From Roseitalea sp. MMSF_3546 (GTDB lineage: Bacteria; Pseudomonadota; Alphaproteobacteria; Rhizobiales; Rhizobiaceae): a stretch of 64,000 nt of DNA. The notes beneath the pieces were generated by a model that was given only the letters and a program-made list of their open reading frames with translations, was not told the origin of the DNA and searched no databases. This document shows positions 46,301-54,002 of the stretch, piece after piece (the stretch's first letter is position 1; every line of letters begins with the position of its first letter). The position numbers and the translations under genes are program-made. The DNA lies in the NCBI RefSeq assembly GCF_030732865.1, contig NZ_JASHKB010000017.1:1-64000 (forward strand), written 5' to 3'.

Positions 46301-49300
46301 CGACCTTGAGCACGCGCGCGATCTCGCCCTGGATGAACTCCGAAAGGAGCGCGGGCCACTGGCTCTTGTCCGTTGCGGCGAGCTGGGTGCGAATCTTCGT
46401 GCCGCCGCGTCCGGCGCCGGCCAGCAGACCGCGCATGCGCGGTGCATTCGCGCCGGGGCTGCCCCGGGTGATGCTCTGCCAGTCGACCTTGGCAAAAGCG
46501 GCCGTCGGCAAAGCGCTCATTATGAACTGACCAAGGGCCTCGCAGGCGATATCGTCGCCGATCGGCTTCATCCCGACGCTGTCGAGATAGCTGGCCATCG
46601 CGTCGCTGCGCGCCACAAAGCCTGATTCGCCCAGCGCACCCCAGTCGATCGTCTGTGCCGCCCGGCCCCCGGCGCGACGGTAGCTGGCGAATGCATCCAG
46701 GAACGCATTTGCGGCGACATAGTTGGACTGGCCCTGCGAGCCGATCATCTGCGCAAGCGAGGAGAAGCACACGAAGAAATCGAGCCCGGCGCCCCTTGCC
46801 TCCAGCGCACGGTGCATGTTCCAGGCGCCCTTGATCTTGGGCCGCAGAACGGCGGTGAACTGATCGTCGGTGAGCTGGCCGATAAAGCCGTCCTGAAGCA
46901 CCATGGCGCCATGGACGATGCCGCGCAGCGGCTTGTCGTGCGCAACCAGATCGCCGATCGCCGCATCGACGGCGCGCGCATCGGTGGCGTCGAGCGCCAG
47001 CGGGACGATTTCGGCGCCTTGGGCGCGCATCGCCTCGACGCGGGCGGCGTCCTTGCTTCGGACCGCGCCCTTGCGGCCGGCGAGCACGATCCGGCCGGCG
47101 CCGTTGGCGGCCATCCATTCGGCGACCGCCAGCCCGAAACCGGACAGGCCGCCGGTGATCAGGTAGCCTGCCTCGGCGTCCAGTGGGGCGGGCTTGCGCA
47201 TATCGGTTTGCACGTCCACGTGGGCGTCGTCAAACGTGATGACCACCTTGCCGATATGCTGAGCCTTGGCCATGTGGCGAAACGCTTCAACCACGTCGGA
47301 CACCGGAAAGACAGCTTGCGGCAGCGGCTGATAGCTGCCGTCGCCCAGGCGCTCGGATACGGTTTCGAGCAATTGGGTGATCAGGCCCGGTCTTTCATCT
47401 TCGAAGACCGACAGGTCAACGACATGAAAGCTGTTGTTATAGTAAAGCGATTTCAGCCCGATAGGCTTGTCGGCGAACAGGTCGCGCTTGCCAATTTCAA
47501 TGAACCGCCCGAACGGCGCAAGGCACTCCAGCCCCTTGTCGATCGCCGATCCGGCAAGGGCGTTCAGTACCAGATCGACGCCGCGTCCGCCTGTTGCCTT
47601 GCGGACACCGTCGGCGAAATCGACGCTGCGGGAATCACCGACAAATGCTATGCCCATCTCATTGAGGTATTGACGCTTTTCGGGCGTTCCGGCCGTCGCG
47701 AACACGTTCGCCCCGATGTTGCGCGCCACCTGGATGGCGGCAAGGCCGACACCGCCGGTCGCGGTATGAATCAGCGCAGTTTCGCCTTCGCTAAGTCGCC
47801 CAAGTTCCTCCAATGCATAGCAGGCTGTCATGAACCCGACGGGAAAGGAAGCGGCGTCCGCATAAGAAACATCATTGGCGATGCCCACAACCGCTTCTTG
47901 TTTTGTGATGGCGTAACGGCGCAAAAATCCCTTGCCCATGCCCATGATGCGGTCGCCGGGACGGTACTTCGTGACGCCGGAGCCGACGGCTTTGACACGG
48001 CCCGAATACTCAAAGCCCATATTGCGCCACCAGGCGCCGTCGCCCTCGATCTCGTCGGGCAGGATGCCGGTGGCGACCATGATATCGCGGAAGTTGAGGC
48101 CGACGGCCATCACCTCAATCAGCAGTTCGTCGGGACCCGGCTGCGGCGTCTCGGCCTCCCGCAGCACGATGTTGTCGACCGAGCCGGGTCTGGTCATGGT
48201 GACGACGAAATTGTCGTCGCAGGCCGACAAATCGATCCGGCGCATCCTCGGCGGCAGGTCGGCGGTCTCCATCTGCTGCACCCGCGAGACATGGATGTCA
48301 CCGCCGCGGAGGACAATCTCGGTCTCCTCGCCGTTGGCGATGAGCAAGCGGGCGAGTGTCACCGGTGCGGAAACCGCAGCCCGATCGACGTCGGCCAGGC
48401 GGATATTGAACTCGGGAATCTCGGCAGACAGTGTGCGCGCCAGCCCGACCACTCCTGACTGCGAAAGGCCTGCCTCTGTGAGTGCGTCGCTGTCGGCAGC
48501 GACCCTCGCGCCGTTTGTGATGATCCAATAGGGTCGGGACTTACCGATCTCACGCAACTGGTCTAGCGCCCGGCCGGCATCGGCCAAATTAAGCACATTG
48601 CGCTCGGCTGCCTCGACGAGGTTGTGTGCTGACACCTGTTCATCGAACGCAAGCGAGCGGAGATCAACAATGCCGGCGGGCCGCAAATCATCGTCCAAGA
48701 AGTCGGCAAAGGCCTCCGCAAGCCTGTCAGGACCGCTGTCGGCGATCGGAGCGCCCGAAACGGTCATGGCGGTTGCGCCGCACGATCGCAGAGCCTCGGC
48801 AAGCGCCGCCCCGGGGCCTGACCCGTCATCGAGCACCAGCCAATCGATGACTGCGGTTTCGCTTTTCCCGTCATGGAGTTCGGCGCCAGCAGTCTCGGAG
48901 AGCAAGTCAAGCGACTCGACGTGAAAGACCGGCTTCACGCTGGCAGCTGTCGACGACTGATGAGCAGCCAATTGCTTCATCCTGAAATTGTCGATGGTGA
49001 CCAGCACCTGGCCGTCGGGGCCGGTTATCCGGTAGACACCGCCCATCTCGGTGCTCGAACCGTTCACTGGAACTGTCCTGAAGTCGACCCACATCTGGTG
49101 GGGCAGTTGGTCAACGACGGCAAGGCGTTCGATGCCGATCGGAAGCATCAATGGGAAATGGCCTTCCTCGTCGGTCTCGGGTATGCTCCTGGATGGGTCC
49201 CAGACGCCCGCGTCGATATCGATCAGCGGGATCGGTGCCTGAAAGCAGGCGTCCAACAGGGCCGGATGTGCAATATAGCGCTGTGCACTCAAATCGACGC

Positions 49301-52300
49301 CGTGTGGCGCCGAAACTTTGGCAACGCATCGATCGCCGTCGCACCAGGCCGCGTCGATTCCTTGGAACAAAGCCCCATAATTAAGCCCATGCAGGGCGGT
49401 CAGCCGATAGAAGTCGGACTTGCCAATGGACGGCTCTCGACGCTCAACCATCGCGGCGGCATCGACCCGTTCGGCTTCGAGCGGCCGGCGCAGCACATAG
49501 GCGTCGGCGCGCAGGCGCCAATCTTCCTCGTAATCGCGGGTCCGGCTGTAGATGCGCACGATGCCACGTTCGATATCGAGCGTTGTCTCAAGCATCACCC
49601 AATCGTCATTGCCGATTGACAGCGCGTCAAGGAAGCGGACGTTGCGCAGCTCGACTGGTCCGGCGCCGAAATGGTCGCGCGCTGCGGCAACCATCATCTC
49701 GATGTATCCGGCCGCAGGAAAGACTGCCGATTCCTCGACACGGTGGTCGTTGATGTATCCGAACGCCTTGAGCGTGATCTCATTCGTCCAGGCTGGCGCG
49801 GCTCGGCCGGCACGTCGACCCAGAAGCGGATGGACCTCCGCCGAGAACAGCGTGCGCCTGGCCTCTTCGGGCGAATTCCACAATTCCTCGCGCGCCCATG
49901 GGTATAGCGGCAAGGCCAGGTCGCGGCGGCCTGGACCGGAGTTGATCTTGCGCCAGTCGAGACTGGTTCCGTGCGTGTGCAGTATCGCCTTGGCAACGGC
50001 AAGCGCATCGTAGTCGTCCTGCTCGCGATGCAAAGAATGTACGATCGCCGCATTGATGCCGGCATCGTTGACGATTCCCGCCGTCAGAGGTGCGAGCGTC
50101 CGGTGCGGCCCCATCTCCAGGAACGTGTCGGCGCCGCTAGCGAGAGCGAAGCGCATGGCCTGGTCGAACGCGACGGGCTCGCGTAAGTTTCGCCACCAGT
50201 AGTCCGTGTCAAACCGTGTCTCAAGCCGTCCGGTAACTGTCGAAACGACGGGCAGATTCGGCGTGGACCACTCGATCTCGCCAAGCGTCTTGCGGAACCA
50301 GACCTCGCCGGAATCCAGCTGCGGCCCGTGCCAACCGAAATCCATCTTCAAACGGCGGACCAAGGCGTTGGGGAACTGCGCCTCGACAGCAGCAAGCAGC
50401 CGCTCGACGCCATCGATCTCACCTGACACGGTCTGCAGCGCCGGACCGTTATAGGCCGCAACCACGACACTGCCGTCATCTGGCAGGAAGGCGGCGAGTT
50501 CGTCGACGCTCAGGCCTACTGCGGCCATTGCCCCCACTGATCCGATGGCATCGCGGATCATGCCCCGGGCGTGGATCAAACGCGCGGCGGTCGAAAGGCT
50601 GATCGCGTCGGCAATATAAGCTGCGGCTACCTCGCCGAAACTGTGACCGATCAGCAGGTCCGGCTCAATACCCCATTTGCGCCACAGCGCCATCAGACCG
50701 ATCTGGTTGGCAAAGATCGCCGGCTGGGTAACATCTGCATCGTCGATCCGTGACGAAGCCTCATTGGAGAGCATGGCATCGACCACGGACCAGCCACTTA
50801 CATTTCGGAACAGTGCATCGAATTCGTCGACACTCTGCCGGTAGACCTGATCGCATGTCAGAAGGCGCCGGGCCATACCCCACCACTGGCCGCCCTGACC
50901 GGCAAAGGTGACGGCCAGTTTCCCAGATGCGCGCGCGCGACCGCTCACAAAGGGCGGGATCGCGTATCGATCTTCGGTTGCTTGCTCCTCGCCGGCAGCA
51001 ATCATGTCCAGGCTTCGGCGCAGGTGCTGTCGGTCGGAGGCCAGGACAACGGCCCGCTCGGCGAACTGGTCGCGGTGGAGCGCGAGAGTTGAAGCCAGGG
51101 AAGCGATCGGCTCGGCCGCAAGGCTGCCGTCATCGACCAAGGCCGCCGAAAGATCCGCGGCGACCTGGCGCAGTTGCGGCTCGCTGCTCGCCGAAAGGGG
51201 TACGAGGATCGGGCCAAAGTCGTGGCGGGCGAGCACTGCTCCGGGGGTCAGACGGGCGCGGGCATTGCCACGATCGCCGCCAGACCAGTTTTCCAGCAAT
51301 GCCGAAGCGTTGGTGCCGCCAAAGCCGAATGCGTTGACGGCGGCAAAGCGCGTCGCACCGTCGTGCGATGGAAGCTCAGTCGTCGCCACGGGCACGGCGA
51401 TGTTGAGCGCGTCCATTGGAATCGCAGGATTGGGCGTGTCAAAGTTGCGATTGGGTGGAACCGTACCATGGTAAACCGTAAGCGCTGCTTTAATAAATCC
51501 GCAAATGCCCGCGCCCGATTCCAGATGGCCGACATTGGGCTTGACTGTTCCGACGAGAGCCGGGCCGCCGGGACGGCCGGTGCCAAACACCCGCCCTATG
51601 GCCTTAGCCTCGATCGGATCGCCGATGGGTGTGCCGGTCCCGTGTGCTTCAATGAAGCCGACGTCCACCGGATCAACGGAGGCGCGCCGGCACAGGCCCT
51701 TGAGCATCTGCATCTGAGACTCAAAATTGGGCGCGGTGAGCGTGCTTGTTCGACCATCCTGGTTGACGTTGGTCGCGCGCACGATCGCATAGATGCGATC
51801 GCCGTCCGCGAGCGCTTTGTCCAGCGGCTTAAGCAGCACCGCGCCGACGCCCTCGCCGCGCACGAAGCCGTTAGCGCGCGCGTCGAATGACGATATCTCT
51901 CCGGTCAAGGACAGCATGTTGGCCTTGCTGAACACCACGAACGTATCCGGGCTCAGCATTATGTTGACACCGGCAGCCACCGCGGCGTCGCAGGCACCGT
52001 CAAGAATGCTGCGGCAGGCAAGATCGACCGAAACCAGCGACGATGAGCACGCGGTGTCGACGGCGACCGAGGGTCCGGTGAAATCGAAGCGATGGGAGAC
52101 CCGGTTGGCCGCAATCGAATAAGCAGAGCCTGTGCCTGCCCAGATCTCGTCGGACGAGCGACGCATCCTAAGATTGAGCCCATAATCGCTGGTCGAGATG
52201 CCGACAAAAACGCCAGTGCGCGCGTTCTGCGCTTCGGCGATAGTGGTTCCGGCGTCCTGAAGCGCCTCATAGGTGGCCTGAAGCAGCAACCTTTGTTGCG

Positions 52301-52589
52301 GGTCCATTGAGGCCGCTTCTCGTGGGGAGATGTCAAAGAACCCCGGGTCGAAACTGCGAACATCGTCGAGAAAGCCGCCCCATTTGGAGGTCGATTTGCC
52401 AATCGCCGATGGATCAGGATCGAAGGCAGCCGTAAGGCTCCACCGATCCTCGGGGATCTCACGGATCCCTCTTCCTTTCTCGTTGAGGAAACGCCAGAAC
52501 GACCCAGGGCTTTCCGCCCCGCCGGGGAAGCGGCACCCAATGCCAACCACAGCAATGCCATAGCCCGATCCCGATACCGTCGCGTCCAT
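43326..52589 (-). CDS. type I polyketide synthase KS-AT-DH-ER-KR-ACP with two C-terminal condensation-like domains
   Basis: A 3087-residue fully reducing synthase. KS 10-435 (C181 in VDTACSSSL, H316 in EAHGTGTPIGDPIE, H355 in KPNVGHLE). AT 557-860 (S650 in GHSFGEVAAA; the substrate-pocket tetrad reads FGWH at 751-754, neither the malonyl HAFH nor the methylmalonyl YASH form). DH 918-1210 (H949, D1113). KR structural part about 1225-1450. ER 1465-1787 (LNFRDIMV, GGVGLAAIQVA). KR 1805-1995 (YLITGGLSGFG, S1943/1944, Y1957). ACP 2080-2155 with S2114 in GLDSLSSFEL. Condensation-like C1 2185-2580 has CHTAAGD (2297-2303) where HHxxxDG is expected; C2 2615-3040 has an intact HHVVHDA (2749-2755). No methyltransferase, thioesterase or adenylation domain. 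One elongation module of this type can work iteratively, making a saturated chain; C2 probably releases it by esterification or amidation to an acceptor. AGGGA lies nine bases before the ATG. Confidence 0.93.
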   Translation of the reverse strand: MDATVSGSGYGIAVVGIGCRFPGGAESPGSFWRFLNEKGRGIREIPEDRWSLTAAFDPDPSAIGKSTSKWGGFLDDVRSFDPGFFDISPREAASMDPQQRLLLQATYEALQDAGTTIAEAQNARTGVFVGISTSDYGLNLRMRRSSDEIWAGTGSAYSIAANRVSHRFDFTGPSVAVDTACSSSLVSVDLACRSILDGACDAAVAAGVNIMLSPDTFVVFSKANMLSLTGEISSFDARANGFVRGEGVGAVLLKPLDKALADGDRIYAIVRATNVNQDGRTSTLTAPNFESQMQMLKGLCRRASVDPVDVGFIEAHGTGTPIGDPIEAKAIGRVFGTGRPGGPALVGTVKPNVGHLESGAGICGFIKAALTVYHGTVPPNRNFDTPNPAIPMDALNIAVPVATTELPSHDGATRFAAVNAFGFGGTNASALLENWSGGDRGNARARLTPGAVLARHDFGPILVPLSASSEPQLRQVAADLSAALVDDGSLAAEPIASLASTLALHRDQFAERAVVLASDRQHLRRSLDMIAAGEEQATEDRYAIPPFVSGRARASGKLAVTFAGQGGQWWGMARRLLTCDQVYRQSVDEFDALFRNVSGWSVVDAMLSNEASSRIDDADVTQPAIFANQIGLMALWRKWGIEPDLLIGHSFGEVAAAYIADAISLSTAARLIHARGMIRDAIGSVGAMAAVGLSVDELAAFLPDDGSVVVAAYNGPALQTVSGEIDGVERLLAAVEAQFPNALVRRLKMDFGWHGPQLDSGEVWFRKTLGEIEWSTPNLPVVSTVTGRLETRFDTDYWWRNLREPVAFDQAMRFALASGADTFLEMGPHRTLAPLTAGIVNDAGINAAIVHSLHREQDDYDALAVAKAILHTHGTSLDWRKINSGPGRRDLALPLYPWAREELWNSPEEARRTLFSAEVHPLLGRRAGRAAPAWTNEITLKAFGYINDHRVEESAVFPAAGYIEMMVAAARDHFGAGPVELRNVRFLDALSIGNDDWVMLETTLDIERGIVRIYSRTRDYEEDWRLRADAYVLRRPLEAERVDAAAMVERREPSIGKSDFYRLTALHGLNYGALFQGIDAAWCDGDRCVAKVSAPHGVDLSAQRYIAHPALLDACFQAPIPLIDIDAGVWDPSRSIPETDEEGHFPLMLPIGIERLAVVDQLPHQMWVDFRTVPVNGSSTEMGGVYRITGPDGQVLVTIDNFRMKQLAAHQSSTAASVKPVFHVESLDLLSETAGAELHDGKSETAVIDWLVLDDGSGPGAALAEALRSCGATAMTVSGAPIADSGPDRLAEAFADFLDDDLRPAGIVDLRSLAFDEQVSAHNLVEAAERNVLNLADAGRALDQLREIGKSRPYWIITNGARVAADSDALTEAGLSQSGVVGLARTLSAEIPEFNIRLADVDRAAVSAPVTLARLLIANGEETEIVLRGGDIHVSRVQQMETADLPPRMRRIDLSACDDNFVVTMTRPGSVDNIVLREAETPQPGPDELLIEVMAVGLNFRDIMVATGILPDEIEGDGAWWRNMGFEYSGRVKAVGSGVTKYRPGDRIMGMGKGFLRRYAITKQEAVVGIANDVSYADAASFPVGFMTACYALEELGRLSEGETALIHTATGGVGLAAIQVARNIGANVFATAGTPEKRQYLNEMGIAFVGDSRSVDFADGVRKATGGRGVDLVLNALAGSAIDKGLECLAPFGRFIEIGKRDLFADKPIGLKSLYYNNSFHVVDLSVFEDERPGLITQLLETVSERLGDGSYQPLPQAVFPVSDVVEAFRHMAKAQHIGKVVITFDDAHVDVQTDMRKPAPLDAEAGYLITGGLSGFGLAVAEWMAANGAGRIVLAGRKGAVRSKDAARVEAMRAQGAEIVPLALDATDARAVDAAIGDLVAHDKPLRGIVHGAMVLQDGFIGQLTDDQFTAVLRPKIKGAWNMHRALEARGAGLDFFVCFSSLAQMIGSQGQSNYVAANAFLDAFASYRRAGGRAAQTIDWGALGESGFVARSDAMASYLDSVGMKPIGDDIACEALGQFIMSALPTAAFAKVDWQSITRGSPGANAPRMRGLLAGAGRGGTKIRTQLAATDKSQWPALLSEFIQGEIARVLKVEAASVPLDRALAEVGLDSLSSFELKNRVEAELDIAIPVGKFLQAPTVGGLSDVIVRAIEADTARTEQAGLSASPQSKGDGAAPDAFPVMPRQLAAIAVDKGLMSSEMARHAQWFRATLTMDQGVAMSAVGAALEALAREQPALRLRLGQGSEATFELSQEPPALVPLGEPGPDETLSGQSGALWRFGWRSRDDGAEVHIACHTAAGDRWSVQFVSQRLKELAEGQTEQPPADYCAIASDCVVDDNEASLRDQAFWQEVLHDLPQPIVFTSRSRATAPVGMGWNAGSIVTLSTRIASWTSADDPIVSEGRLLSAMAGALECRFGEHRMIVERTDLVRREPDRQDVVGPFADALPILVERHAGHEWDSDAISRRLRTCLHHRRFDAAACAALLADRFDKAGLNPAQIGFAFIDHATVADLDPDMLDAIFDDAATRAVNEIRLTAVERDGALELLWAFDADVVDEETASGLLETIAETLGEAIAIKRFDPKERAVGRHQSGIRAASSKARRPTVPKSNGRQESLPVTAQQLACLNIGPDNRNGNSLNAYWVSMRALRIRPGLDVDRLRRAVAQVVGRHQSLRMRFVRLEGDWRVTIPADAPDAFAVRDLGAVSASALEEQLSELGRTDVDFESGPLFRVTLLRCGSDGDVFHLWSHHVVHDAYCLAIVMNELFAAYMGMPIGPKPEMTFERYLREVERVGDVGATQAAQAHYSATLLPPLTPPRIGWAASGDQFDSERLNFGRSGNLDIETSDRADRELDERLRRAGVTETALQIAAFASVICRRGGADGIYVNCEMAGRTTPALESYVGYVANMTMLRCDFSAYHDLEAVARDIGKQLRAAAAMGAPGNFTRQRALAEQLRADGAYLPQFEVSQTFPKSVMARSPLAPVMFAAPGARASFGGLMVEPLHHPTLVDVTRYEYQWRSLHTGKSRMFRSMWDPSAYGVGEALQFAVESLQEMGVEPPELKVGATYEPQESEKSLTHGTATMMEHHE

Positions 52590-53061
52590 CTGCCAATTCC
52601 CTCGCCACGCACGCCGCTAGAGCCAGCCTCGCTGATGCGGATTTGGCCAGGCCCTGGTAACTTGCGGCTTGCTCTTTTACCCCCTCGGAACACTAGATGA
52701 ATTGTGTCAGGTAGACAAACGCTGAGGCCTCATTGACCAACCAGATTTCTGACGAATCAGGTCCCATTCGCGCCGGAAATCGGCTCCAGCGCAGCAGGCT
52801 TTGGTGTCATGGCATCGGAGCCCGTTCCGATTTGGATACGAACGCCGAACGCGCGATGGCGGACACCGATCACGATTTGCGATTGCTTGGTCCCACCGCC
52901 ACACACTGGCTGAGCCGCAACAATTCAGTCCGCTTCGAGCTGGCTCAGGTGCCGCCAGAGCAATCAAACGGAACTGTGAGCTGAGCGCAGGTATCGTATA
53001 GGCTATGGTTGTCGTTGCGACCGTGCGGAGCAGCGGCGAATATGAGTTTGAGGATGAATCG
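52590..53061. other. intergenic region upstream of the polyketide synthase
   Basis: About 470 bases between the divergent synthase and lipoprotein genes. It should contain both promoters. A plus-strand frame at 52733-52984 could encode 83 residues, but it has no ribosome site, family resemblance or conserved neighbour, so I do not call it a gene. No clear operator palindrome was seen. Confidence 0.5.
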
Positions 53062-53361
53062 ATGTCACGACTTTTCTTGCTCACCCTACCGGCCAGCGTG
53101 ATGCTCGCAATGGCCGGCTGCACCGGCGCGGGACAAGGCAATATCATTTCACCTGTGTCGGTCAGCCATGCCGGCCAGCGCAGCACGACCTTGGAGGCCA
53201 GATGCATCCGCGAAGCCCGCCAGGCGGCCTTGGCGGCGGTCCAGAAGCACCCGGGTTCGGGACCCTATGGCTGGCCGGCGGCCGGTGATGTCGACATCAA
53301 CGCTTTATACAGGCAGGTCGAGCGTAGAACCTACCGCGATTGCATCAACCGAGCACATTAG
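53062..53361 (+). CDS. small lipoprotein
   Basis: A 99-residue exported lipoprotein: signal peptide MSRLFLLTLPASVMLAMAGC with the lipobox LAMAGC (lipidated Cys at residue 20). The mature part has two further cysteines (ARCIREAR and YRDCINR) that could form a disulfide. The ATG at 53062 is preceded by GAGGATGAATCG, a usable ribosome site; a longer in-frame reading from 53005 would bury the signal peptide. Function unknown. It is divergent from the polyketide synthase but nothing links it to that pathway. Confidence 0.75.
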   Translation: MSRLFLLTLPASVMLAMAGCTGAGQGNIISPVSVSHAGQRSTTLEARCIREARQAALAAVQKHPGSGPYGWPAAGDVDINALYRQVERRTYRDCINRAH

Positions 53362-53543
53362 GATCTGTTGCGCATCACCGGGCGGCGTGTCCAACTGGAA
53401 CAATGCATGCCGAGGAGCCACGTCGTCGGACGTCGAAACGAACAGTTGGCCCTTGTCTGCGTGGCGCCGGCGGACACGTCATCCCGTCCGCTCTCTAAAC
53501 CTTGAATGCCGGGTAAAAGGTCGTTGCCGCCCAGCGTCACCGG

Positions 53544-53831
53544 TCAATCATCGATCGAACCGAAGCCGACCTGGAAGCGCACATAACCGCTGATGCGGAT
53601 GCAGGTCTCGGTCGACCCGATCTTCTTGAAACCGGTCCCGGCGCGCTCGCATGCCTCAACGGCCTCCGGGTCTGTTTCCGCGATGACCGTATCGCCCTGT
53701 TCCGCCTCGGGCAGCTGAAGCTGGTCCTTGATGTCCCAATCGGCGTCCGTGGCAAGCGCCATCGGAGTCGAAGCCACAGCTATTGCAAAAGCCATAGCGG
53801 CAATCGGTTTTGTTGCTTTCTTGTCAAACAA
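53544..53831 (-). CDS. miniature porin-like exported protein
   Basis: A 95-residue protein starting at TTG 53831, which has GGAGA seven bases upstream (an ATG at 53882 in the same frame is possible but leaves no clean signal peptide). Signal peptide about residues 1-27 (ending PMALA). The mature part ends ACERAGTGFKKIGSTETC then IRISGYVRFQVGF, which is the N-terminal Cys-x(n)-Cys plus first-strand signature of Porin_2 porins: the full porin next door has [18 protein letters not shown] then [11 protein letters not shown] at the same place. The frame stops seven residues after the first strand. It is either the 5' remnant of a duplicated porin gene or a real small protein made from a porin start. 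Confidence 0.6.
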   Translation of the reverse strand: MFDKKATKPIAAMAFAIAVASTPMALATDADWDIKDQLQLPEAEQGDTVIAETDPEAVEACERAGTGFKKIGSTETCIRISGYVRFQVGFGSIDD

Positions 53832-53940
53832 GGCAGATCTCCAATCTCCAACGTGCACTGCGCCCAGCACCTTTCCGATCATCTGGCATGGACCGACAAG
53901 TCACGCAAGCACTGGCCAATCACATCGAACGAAAACCCGG

Positions 53941-53974
53941 ACAAAGAAAAGACCCGGCGGTCGCCCGCCGGGTC
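53941..53974 (-). terminator. rho-independent terminator of the porin gene
   Basis: On the minus strand, GACCCGGCGG, loop GCGA, CCGCCGGGTC, then TTTTCTTTGT: a perfect 10-bp stem followed by a T-rich tract, starting 29 bases after the porin stop codon. Confidence 0.9.
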
Positions 53975-54002
53975 AGCATGTCGAATGGATCAGGCGACTG
54001 GC

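Noticed and set aside
52733-52984. 83-codon plus-strand frame upstream of the polyketide synthase
   Set aside because: No ribosome site, no domain, and it lies in the promoter region of two divergent genes.
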